Of a stretch of 47,765 bases of DNA, positions 7,601-15,553 are shown in pieces. Under the pieces are notes generated by a model. It saw only the letters and a program-made list of their open reading frames with translations, was not told the DNA's origin and searched no databases. The DNA lies in the NCBI GenBank assembly GCA_021463515.1, contig JAJTYZ010000008.1, positions 1 to 47,765 on the forward strand, given 5' to 3'. Origin of the DNA: Chthoniobacterales bacterium. Its GTDB lineage: Bacteria > Verrucomicrobiota > Verrucomicrobiia > Chthoniobacterales > JACTMZ01. The position numbers and the translations under genes are program-made. Within the stretch, counting starts at the first letter, position 1; every line of letters starts with the position of its first letter.

Positions 7601-8845
7601 ATGAACGAACGTCGCGTTGTCATTACAGGGATTGGGGTTATCACGCCGGTGGGCAATGATCTTCAGACTTTTTGGCAGAGTATCAAAGCGGGGCGTAGTG
7701 GTATTCGGCGTTATGAAGCCTTCGACTCGACCCAATTTGCCTGCAAAATTGGCGGCGAGGTTAAAAATTTTGAGCCGACGAAATATTACAAAACGCCCAA
7801 GGATGTGAAGCGTACCGATCGCTACACGCAGTTGGCGGTAGCGTCGGCAAAAATGAGTCTCGAAGACTCCGGCCTTGATCTCGCCGCGACGGATTGTGAT
7901 CGCGTGGGCGTGATGATTGGCAGCGGTGTGGGCGGTTTGGCAACCATGGAAGAGCAAATCGCCAAGACACAGCAACGCAGCCCGGACCGTACGTCGCCGT
8001 TCATGATTCCGATGATGATTAGCAATATGGCCTCGGGGTTTATCTCGATGGAATATGGCTTGCGTGGGCCAAATATGTCCATCGTCACGGCCTGTGCTAC
8101 GGCGAACCATTGCATGGGAGAGGCATGGCGGATCATTAAGTTTGGGGATGCGGATATTATTTTGGCCGGCGGCAGTGAGGCGTGCATTATTCCCGTAGGC
8201 ATGGCGGGGTTTTCTGCTATGCGTGCCGTCAGCTTTCGAAATGACGAGCCGGAAAAGGCGTCGCGTCCTTTTGATAAAGACCGGGATGGTTTTGTGATGG
8301 GAGAAGGAGCAGGTGCCGTGATCCTCGAGGAATACGAGCATGCCAAAAAACGTGGGGCAAAAATTTACTGCGAGCTCGCAGGCTATGGGTTGACAGCGGA
8401 TGCCTATCACATGAGTGCTCCGCAACCCGAGGGTGAAGGTGCGGCGCGTTGTATGCGCATGGCCATGGATCACGCGAAGGTGAATCCCGAAGATGTGGAT
8501 TACATCAACGCTCACGGGACCTCAACGCCGATGGGAGATATTTGCGAAACAAAGGCCGTGAAAGCGGCCTTCGGTGATTACGCGAAAAAAGGTCTTGTGG
8601 TGAGCTCCACGAAATCCATGACCGGCCATTTGCTCGGTGCCGCAGGAGCCGTCGAAATGGCAGCGTGTGTGATGGCCATGCAGGATGGGGTGGTGCCGCC
8701 TACGATCAATCTCGACACGCCAGACCCGGAATGTGATCTCGACTACGTTCCTAATACGGCACGCGAAAAAAAAGTGCGCATCGCCATTAGCAATTCTTTC
8801 GGATTCGGTGGCCATAATTCTTCGGTGCTGATTAAGGCGATATGA
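7601..8845 (+). CDS. fabF: Beta-ketoacyl-ACP synthase II
   Basis: The 414-residue condensing enzyme elongates acyl chains by joining malonyl-ACP to acyl-ACP in fatty acid synthesis. The start MNERRVVITGIGVITPVGND is typical of FabF, so the ATG at 7601 is chosen over an upstream in-frame codon at 7550. The Cys-His-His triad is visible: Cys165 in VTACATANHCMGEA, His in NAHGTSTPMGD, and His in KSMTGHLLGAAGAVE. Length matches the family. No acpP or fabG lies next to it, unlike the usual fab cluster; instead it sits between guaB3 and a purine nucleoside phosphorylase, whose ATG overlaps its stop. Function is secure. Confidence 0.97.
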   Translation: MNERRVVITGIGVITPVGNDLQTFWQSIKAGRSGIRRYEAFDSTQFACKIGGEVKNFEPTKYYKTPKDVKRTDRYTQLAVASAKMSLEDSGLDLAATDCDRVGVMIGSGVGGLATMEEQIAKTQQRSPDRTSPFMIPMMISNMASGFISMEYGLRGPNMSIVTACATANHCMGEAWRIIKFGDADIILAGGSEACIIPVGMAGFSAMRAVSFRNDEPEKASRPFDKDRDGFVMGEGAGAVILEEYEHAKKRGAKIYCELAGYGLTADAYHMSAPQPEGEGAARCMRMAMDHAKVNPEDVDYINAHGTSTPMGDICETKAVKAAFGDYAKKGLVVSSTKSMTGHLLGAAGAVEMAACVMAMQDGVVPPTINLDTPDPECDLDYVPNTAREKKVRIAISNSFGFGGHNSSVLIKAI

Positions 8846-9657
8846 CATCGAGTGCTGCAGCTTTGCCGGAGGAGTTTCCAAAAATTCCGGCTTTGCTCGC
8901 AGAGTTTCGCCCGCGTGTGGCGTTGGTACTTGGCTCGGGATTGGGAGGCTTTGCGGACGCATGTGACCGCCTTTTTGAAGTTCCTTATGCGGACATCCTC
9001 GGATTGCCGTTGTCAAAAGTTCCGGGCCATGCGGGCAAATTCGTTGGCGCGACATTGGGCGGCATTCCCCTGTTATTGGCGATGGGCCGCGTGCATTTTT
9101 ACGAGGGTCATACGGCACGAACAATTGCAGCTTCTGTGCGGCTGATGGCGAAACTCCGGCCGTCCGCTCTCATTTTGACAAATGCCGCAGGTACCTTGAA
9201 CCGCGATTTCGCGCCGGGGGGGTGGTTGATGCTTAAAGACCATCTTAATTTAACCGGTGCTTCGCCTCTCACAGGGGGGGCAAATTTTTTTGATATGACG
9301 GAAGTTTATACGCCGGAATTACGCGGCATATTTCGTCAAGAGGCGTCGGTGCAGGGACTCCATTTGCATGAAGGCGTCTATGCCTGCGTTCCGGGGCCGC
9401 AATATGAAACGCCAGCGGAGGTGCGGATGATGCAAGTTTTAGGGGCGGATGTTGTGGGCATGTCCACTGTTTTTGAAGCCATTCAAGCCCGCGCCCTTGG
9501 CTTACAAGTTGCCGCATTTTCCTGCCTCACAAATTGGGCCGCAGGGGTGTCGTCCGCGCCGCTTTCTCATGCCGAAGTCATGGAAGTAGGCCAACAAGCC
9601 GCCGCACAACTTTGCACATTGCTCCAAGGTGCTTTAGAAAAAATTGAGGAGATATGA
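8842..9657 (+). CDS. punA: Purine-nucleoside phosphorylase
   Basis: The 271-residue protein belongs to the trimeric PNP family, which splits inosine and guanosine with phosphate into base plus ribose-1-phosphate. Family segments are clear: ALVLGSGLGGFAD (phosphate loop), SKVPGHAGKFVGATLGG, GRVHFYEGH, LILTNAAGTLN, and CVPGPQYETPAEVRMMQVLG, whose Glu binds the base, followed by TNWAAG with the base-binding Asn. Length is normal. The start overlaps the fabF stop (ATGA), so translation is probably coupled. It is a salvage counterpart to the upstream guaB3 and the purH and purB genes further on. Confident on family; exact base preference is not readable. Confidence 0.94.
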   Translation: MTSSAAALPEEFPKIPALLAEFRPRVALVLGSGLGGFADACDRLFEVPYADILGLPLSKVPGHAGKFVGATLGGIPLLLAMGRVHFYEGHTARTIAASVRLMAKLRPSALILTNAAGTLNRDFAPGGWLMLKDHLNLTGASPLTGGANFFDMTEVYTPELRGIFRQEASVQGLHLHEGVYACVPGPQYETPAEVRMMQVLGADVVGMSTVFEAIQARALGLQVAAFSCLTNWAAGVSSAPLSHAEVMEVGQQAAAQLCTLLQGALEKIEEI

Positions 9658-9679
9658 GTGCTTGCGAAATTGGAAATAC

Positions 9680-9707
9680 GGCGCACGTTTTCGTTTTGTG
9701 TGCCTTT
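9680..9707 (+). terminator. Possible weak intrinsic terminator after the PNP gene
   Basis: A 7-pair stem with one G-U pair (9680-9686 with 9698-9704) and a T-rich loop is followed by only three T. It lies 23 bases past the PNP stop. The short T tract makes it a weak candidate. Confidence 0.3.
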
Positions 9708-9801
9708 ACCATTCCACGACGATTTCCCCGAATAGTACGAAGATAAGGCGTGGTTGGAAAGGTTCTAGATTGAGAGGGGCACCACACCCGCCTCATGTGT
9801 C

Positions 9802-9894
9802 GCCTCCGGTGCCCTCGCCGGAGGCATTGTGGTTATGAGACCACTCATCTATGTGCCGTGCGAGGGCGCACGGCACAACACCCGTGGCGGGTGT
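9802..9894. repeat. Cluster of three perfect inverted repeats
   Basis: Three perfect stem-loops lie within 93 bases: an 8-bp stem with 8-base loop (9802-9809 with 9818-9825), a 10-bp stem with 4-base loop (9853-9862 with 9867-9876), and a 7-bp stem with 3-base loop (9878-9884 with 9888-9894). None is followed by a T run, so they do not look like terminators. They abut the broken end of the oxidoreductase pseudogene and may be mobile palindromic elements. Confidence 0.75.
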
Positions 9895-9914
9895 GCTACC
9901 CCTCTTGAAATCGA

Positions 9915-10169
9915 GAACATCGAAATCTTTCTTAAACTCTGTTACTCCCTTCCCCCCGGCCTCAACTACACCGTCTGCATCGGACATCAATATCCGCCAC
10001 ATCTGCCGTAGGAATTCCACCCGATGCCACCAAAAGATCGTGAAAGTTCAGTGATGTGGCGTGATCCGCCACACAGATTTTACCGGCTTTTAGTGCTCCC
10101 GGGTCTGGCAGATCACGCTCTTCCAATAAAATTAACACTCCACGGAGACCGAACAACAAGAGGTTTCAT
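9915..10169 (-). pseudogene. N-terminal remnant of an MDR-family quinone oxidoreductase/alcohol dehydrogenase
   Basis: Read on the minus strand, three frames together give the start of a medium-chain dehydrogenase/reductase of the NADPH:quinone oxidoreductase type. From the ATG at 10169: MKPLVVRSP, then after a shift LEERDLPDPG and SLNFHDLLVASGGIPTAD, then after a second shift near 10000 RILMSDADGVVEAGGKGVTE and FKKDFDVLDF. Intact relatives read like MKALVVRSP, LEERDLPDPG, SLNFHDLLVA, RIPMSDGAG, VVEAVGEGVTEFKVGD in the same order. The catalytic and NAD(P)-binding parts are missing: homology ends near 9915 and hairpins begin there. At least two frameshifts plus 3' truncation make this a dead fragment of about 85 codons. 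The call is from remembered family consensus, not a search. Confidence 0.72.
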
Positions 10170-10267
10170 ACTTATAAACTCTTACATAGATACACTCGTA
10201 TTAAGATTTTGAAGTGGCACGGAAGATTATGGGTTGCTAGATTTCTAGTGCGTGGGTTGTGTGCTTT

Positions 10268-11911
10268 ATGTCTTTACAGTCTCCATTATTATCACCCCTT
10301 AAGTTCCAAGATTATCGCCATTTGTTTATTGGGAACACCCTTTCAAGCTTTGGCGGAATCATTCAAATGACGGCCGCCGCGTGGCTTATGACTTCGATTT
10401 CTACTTCTGTGGATAAGGTGGCTTGGGTACAGACCTCGGTGGCGTTGCCAATTATGTTGTTTTCAATGTTGGCCGGTGCCCTCTCTGATAATTTTTCTAA
10501 ACGTAATATCATAATCCTTGCGCAATCCTTTGCCATGGTTGTTTCCCTTATTCTTGCGATTTTTTCCTATTTCCATTGGATCACACCCTGGTTTTTGCTT
10601 TCATTTACATTTCTTGTGGGTTGCAGTGCGGCTTTAACGGGACCTGCGTGGCAAGCCTCTATTGGTGATTTGTTGGATCGAAAGTACGTGCCGTCCGGCG
10701 TGCTACTTAATGGAATCAGTTTTAATATATCACGAAGTCTTGCACCTGCCTTAGGCGGGTTAATTGTTGCCGGGTTTGGGGCGACGATGGCTTTTACTGT
10801 CAATGCGATAAGCTATTTATTTGCCTTATATCCATTATGGCTGTGGAAACCACATTATAGAGAAGAAGTATTACCTCGCGAAAACGTCGTACGTGCCATT
10901 TTTTCCGGCGTCCGCTATGTCGCGATGTCTCCCCATCTTAGTCGAGTTATCTTACGTTCCTTTATCTTTTGTATAGGTTCAATTATAACGCTTACATTAT
11001 TACCCCTTATCGTTCGGGATCGTTTAGGAGGGGATGCACGGACTTATGGAGTTATTTTGGGTGCCTTTGGTGCCGGAGGCATATTGGGTGCGGTCTTAAG
11101 TAATAAATTACGTTCGGCATTTTCAAATGAAACTTTAGCGCGGCTTGCTTTTACGCTTTTTGCTGGTTGTGCTTTTGTTTCGGCATGGAGTACCCATCCT
11201 TGGATTATTGGCGTTGTGACGGCACTAAGCGGTTCTTGTTGGGTCGCTTTTTTGACCCTTATGAATATGACGGTACAACTTTCCACGCCTCGCTGGGTGG
11301 TGGGAAGGGTCTTGTCTATTTATATGACTCTTAATTTTACGGGAATGAGTGTAGGTAGTTGGATTTGGGGAAGCGTGACTCAAGCTCACGGACTCCCTAT
11401 TGCGTTGGTCGCTGCAGGAATTGTCTTATTGATAGGAGCTATCTTAGGGTTCTTCTTTTCATTGCCGAAAGAGGGCTCGGATAATCTGACTCCATGGGAT
11501 CGTTGGCAAGAACCGGAAATTGCCATGAATATACAACCAACCAGTGGGCCAATAACAGTTATCGTCGAATTTCTTATTAGGGAAGAAGACACCCTTGAGT
11601 TTTTAAGTGTTATGCATGAACGTCGTCGGGTACGTGTTCGAGATGGGGCTCACAATTGGAGTCTCACGCGTGATTTGCAATATCCTGAACGTTGGATGAT
11701 GAGCTATCAACTTCCTACATGGATTGAATATGTGAGACACCATCAGCGCATGACCATCGCCGATAAGCCCATCGCCGATCGCCTTGCGGCATTACATCAA
11801 GGGGATAAACCGCCTATTATCCATCGTATGATCGAACGTCAAACGGATCTGCGTGCGATTGAAGCCAGTAATTCCGAGCGCCCGGTCGTGATTCCTCCGA
11901 CTCTAGGTTAA
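10268..11911 (+). CDS. MFS transporter of the MFS_3 (DUF894) type
   Basis: The 547-residue protein has an MFS core of about 400 residues with 10-12 membrane helices, beginning PLKFQDYRHLFIGNTLSSFG, typical of the DHA3/MFS_3 exporters. After about residue 405 comes a soluble tail of about 140 residues (ITVIVEFLIREEDTLEFL, then DLQYPERWMMSYQLPTW) that accompanies this subfamily and resembles a monooxygenase-type ferredoxin-like fold. Substrate is not predictable; relatives export siderophores or drugs. The ATG at 10268 is preferred over GTG at 10259. Codons are visibly T/A-rich compared with the flanking genes, and the gene follows a pseudogene, which hints at acquired DNA. Its stop overlaps the next ATG (TAATG). 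Confidence 0.9.
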   Translation: MSLQSPLLSPLKFQDYRHLFIGNTLSSFGGIIQMTAAAWLMTSISTSVDKVAWVQTSVALPIMLFSMLAGALSDNFSKRNIIILAQSFAMVVSLILAIFSYFHWITPWFLLSFTFLVGCSAALTGPAWQASIGDLLDRKYVPSGVLLNGISFNISRSLAPALGGLIVAGFGATMAFTVNAISYLFALYPLWLWKPHYREEVLPRENVVRAIFSGVRYVAMSPHLSRVILRSFIFCIGSIITLTLLPLIVRDRLGGDARTYGVILGAFGAGGILGAVLSNKLRSAFSNETLARLAFTLFAGCAFVSAWSTHPWIIGVVTALSGSCWVAFLTLMNMTVQLSTPRWVVGRVLSIYMTLNFTGMSVGSWIWGSVTQAHGLPIALVAAGIVLLIGAILGFFFSLPKEGSDNLTPWDRWQEPEIAMNIQPTSGPITVIVEFLIREEDTLEFLSVMHERRRVRVRDGAHNWSLTRDLQYPERWMMSYQLPTWIEYVRHHQRMTIADKPIADRLAALHQGDKPPIIHRMIERQTDLRAIEASNSERPVVIPPTLG

Positions 11912-12681
11912 TGTGTAGGTATAATATCAATACATCTATGAAAAATCGAGGTGATTTAAGGTATCTTTCTAAGTCATCAATAGATACAATTCGCCGGAGA
12001 TTTGAGGGAGACGTCGAGAGGTTTTCTAATATAGAAACAGGACAAACGGCAACGATAGATGCGCCATTAGCGATGGAGCTAATCACAAATGCGGCCATTA
12101 CTTCGACGCCTCATCTTTCACGAGTTCTCGATATCGGATGTGGTGCGGGAAACAATACCATAATGCTGCTGCGTAGTTACCCTAAGACCCTCGATTGTAG
12201 CCTTAATGATTTAAGCCATAATATGCTTTTGCGAGCAAAAGAGAGGGTGTTACAGGAGACAACGGGGCAAGTGGAGATTTTGGAGGGAGATTTCCGAGCG
12301 ATTGATATACCGGAATCATCCTATGATGTCGTTCTTGCCGCAGCGGTTTTGCATCATTTAAGAGGTGATGAGGATTGGGAACGCGCCTTTTCCAAAGTGT
12401 ATAAGTTGCTGCGTCCGGGGGGCTCCTTTTGGATTAGTGACTTGGTGGCTCACGAGACACCTGCCATTCATGCAATGATGTGGTTGCGTTATGGGGATTA
12501 TCTTTGTGAATTACAAGGCGAGGATTATCGGCAAAAAGTTTTCGAATATATAGAGGCTGAGGATTCTCCGCGCTCGGTGACGTATCAAGTGGACCTCTTG
12601 CGGCGCGTGGGATTCTCGCAAGTAGAAATTCTGCATAAAAACTCCTGCTTTGCTGCCTTTGGTGCCATAAAAAGTCAATAG
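11911..12681 (+). CDS. Class I SAM-dependent methyltransferase
   Basis: The 256-residue protein carries a Rossmann-type methyltransferase domain: motif I VLDIGCGAGNNTIML at about residues 71-85, an acidic residue after strand 2 (LDCSLNDLSHNML), motif IV-like YDVVLAAAVLHHL, and the post-motif LLRPGGSFWISDLVAHE. This layout is the Methyltransf_11/25 type acting on small molecules; the substrate is unknown. The start overlaps the MFS stop (TAATG), favouring the first ATG; an alternative ATG lies at 11938. Like the transporter it is AT-richer than its surroundings, so the two probably arrived as a unit. A link such as modification followed by export is only a guess from adjacency. Confidence 0.87.
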   Translation: MCRYNINTSMKNRGDLRYLSKSSIDTIRRRFEGDVERFSNIETGQTATIDAPLAMELITNAAITSTPHLSRVLDIGCGAGNNTIMLLRSYPKTLDCSLNDLSHNMLLRAKERVLQETTGQVEILEGDFRAIDIPESSYDVVLAAAVLHHLRGDEDWERAFSKVYKLLRPGGSFWISDLVAHETPAIHAMMWLRYGDYLCELQGEDYRQKVFEYIEAEDSPRSVTYQVDLLRRVGFSQVEILHKNSCFAAFGAIKSQ

Positions 12682-12760
12682 GCACTCGACAAATGCCCTA
12701 AAAATGGCTATTTCCATGCGCCATGAATGGAGAATTTCCTCTTGTCGGTGGAGGCTCTCT

Positions 12761-13078
12761 ATGAGTCGTCGGCAACGGCATCAACGGGCCTGGCATGGCG
12801 GGTCATTGTTTTGGAACGAACGATTCAGCGAACGTTCCAAGCGCGTTTTACGTCGTAAGGAACGTGATACTTTTCGCTATGTGGTGATGCCTGCCGTCTA
12901 TCTTTTTGGAGGGATGGGATTTTTCGTGCTCATGGGGACGATTATTCATTTTGCGCTCACGGATGAACTCGCGCTGCATTTCCTCGGCATCGCACTTTCC
13001 TTGCTTGCGTTGCCTTGTATCTTTGCACTTTATGGCATCTTGCGCGGCCATCGTAGTACTGCTCTCAATGAACCGTAA
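12761..13078 (+). CDS. Small two-helix membrane protein of unknown function
   Basis: The 105-residue protein begins MSRRQRHQRAWHGG, a basic head, followed by two membrane helices at about residues 44-66 and 74-96 and a short basic tail. The ATG at 12761 is chosen because GGAGG lies 6 bases upstream; an in-frame ATG at 12704 gives a longer, implausible arginine-rich head. I do not recognise a family. It stands alone, about 80 bases after the methyltransferase and convergent with the ThuA-like gene. Confidence 0.6.
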   Translation: MSRRQRHQRAWHGGSLFWNERFSERSKRVLRRKERDTFRYVVMPAVYLFGGMGFFVLMGTIIHFALTDELALHFLGIALSLLALPCIFALYGILRGHRSTALNEP

Positions 13079-13091
13079 CAGGGCACGAAGT

Positions 13092-13862
13092 TTAGCGAAA
13101 TCCTTCTTTGGGTCGTTCTGCAGCTTCGGCGTCGTGTGGTAATGGTTCAAGAGGTTGAGCATTGGGGCAGGTATCGGGAATGCGGACGGTTGGGCGAGCC
13201 CAATGCACGGCGTTGGTGATGACGCGCTGAATTTCGGGCTGATGATACGTGGGGTACGTTTCGTGTCCGGGTCGAAAATAAAACACACGCCCATGCCCTC
13301 GTCGCCATGTGGCACCGCTACGAAAGACTTCGCCGCCGGTGAACCAAGAAATGAAAATGAGTTCTTCGGGTTCAGGAATTCCAAAGGGCTCGCCATACAT
13401 TTCTTCGGTGGGGATTTCGAAATGTTGCGGAAGATGAGCGGCAATGGGATGACTCGGAGCAATTGTCCATAGGCGTTCTTTGTCGGTGGATTCGCGCCAT
13501 TGGAGCGAGCAAGTTGTGCCCATGAGAGCTTTGAAAATTTTGGAATAATGCGCGGAATGGAGGGCAATAAATCCCATACCTTCGAGCACGTGATTTTTAA
13601 TCATTTGCACGGTGCTATCGGCCACCTCGCCATGAGCCTTGTGACCCCACCAAATAAGAACATCAGTTGCCGCAAGAATTTCTTCCGAGAGTCCGTGGTC
13701 GGGTTGGTCTAACCATGCCGTTGCAACTTCCAAATCTTTTTCTTTGCGAAGGAACTGAGCAATTGTTTCATGAATACCTTGGGGATAAATGGCGGCGACC
13801 TTCGGGTTTTCCTTTTCGTGGCGAAATTCGCTCCAAACTAAAACACGGATTTTATGATTCAC
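13092..13862 (-). CDS. ThuA-like domain protein
   Basis: The 256-residue protein belongs to the ThuA family (trehalose-utilisation-like, glutamine amidotransferase fold). Characteristic segments are [16 protein letters not shown] at the start, [44 protein letters not shown], and [20 protein letters not shown] near the end. The family is linked to sugar catabolism, but no specific reaction is firmly known. Homologs start close to [12 protein letters not shown], so I use the GTG at 13862; the frame extends to a TTG at 13910. It is convergent with the small membrane protein and divergent from leuB. No sugar-pathway neighbours are present. Confidence 0.82.
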   Translation of the reverse strand: MNHKIRVLVWSEFRHEKENPKVAAIYPQGIHETIAQFLRKEKDLEVATAWLDQPDHGLSEEILAATDVLIWWGHKAHGEVADSTVQMIKNHVLEGMGFIALHSAHYSKIFKALMGTTCSLQWRESTDKERLWTIAPSHPIAAHLPQHFEIPTEEMYGEPFGIPEPEELIFISWFTGGEVFRSGATWRRGHGRVFYFRPGHETYPTYHQPEIQRVITNAVHWARPTVRIPDTCPNAQPLEPLPHDAEAAERPKEGFR

Positions 13863-13963
13863 GGCGAAAAACTTACCTGCATTTGTGGTGCGTAGCAAAG
13901 CTTTCGTCAATGAAGCTTCATGGCCCTCGGGCTGTTCTTGTTTGAGGTGCTTATTCTCGTTAG

Positions 13964-15082
<1,119 letters not shown>

Positions 15083-15139
15083 AGATAAAGCTATTGTGAG
15101 GAACGCCATTTCTTCGCAGTATGCACGGGGTTTTTCATC

Positions 15140-15553
15140 GTGAATTTTCGCAAACAATCCACGCTCGAAGCACCGGGGTTTCAGATTGCTCCGATGGTGG
15201 ATATTGTTTTTTTGCTGCTAATTTTCTTTCTTGTGACATGGAATTTTGCACGGCATGAAACGGAGCTTGATGTAAAAGTACCGACCGCCAAGGAGGGCAA
15301 AGAGTCGCGACGTTCGGTGGGTGAGGTTATTATCAATGTGAAAAGTGATGGCACGATCATGATGAATCGGCGGGTGATGACAGGCCAAGAACTCGGGGAT
15401 ACGTTGCGAAAAATTTCCGAGCTTTATCCCGATCAGGCGGTGATTTTGCGCGGCGACGAATCGGCGGATTATCGGCATATCGTAGCGGTGCTGGATATTT
15501 GCCGCACAGCCAACATTTGGAACGTGGCTTTTGCCACGGGGCGTCCGGAATGA
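15140..15553 (+). CDS. ExbD/TolR family protein (canonical, with membrane aspartate)
   Basis: The 137-residue protein starts at a GTG and has a short cytoplasmic tail, one membrane helix reading APMVDIVFLLLIFFLVTW with Asp21 in place, and a periplasmic domain with VKVPTAKEGKESRRS and AVILRGDESADYRHIVAVLD. In ExbB/ExbD and TolQ/TolR motors this Asp carries protons. Unlike the first ExbD in the window it keeps this residue, but no ExbB/TolQ gene lies beside it. Its stop overlaps the start of the TPR gene (ATGA). It probably works with an ExbB-type protein encoded elsewhere and with the secreted TPR protein. Confidence 0.9.
   Translation: MNFRKQSTLEAPGFQIAPMVDIVFLLLIFFLVTWNFARHETELDVKVPTAKEGKESRRSVGEVIINVKSDGTIMMNRRVMTGQELGDTLRKISELYPDQAVILRGDESADYRHIVAVLDICRTANIWNVAFATGRPE

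Noticed and set aside
7580-8515. 311-residue minus-strand open frame inside fabF
   Set aside because: It lies antisense to an intact fabF with a complete active site; His/Arg-rich nonsense composition.
9793-10159. Two short minus-strand frames as separate small genes
   Set aside because: Together they form consecutive segments of one oxidoreductase family across a frameshift, so they are treated as a single pseudogene.
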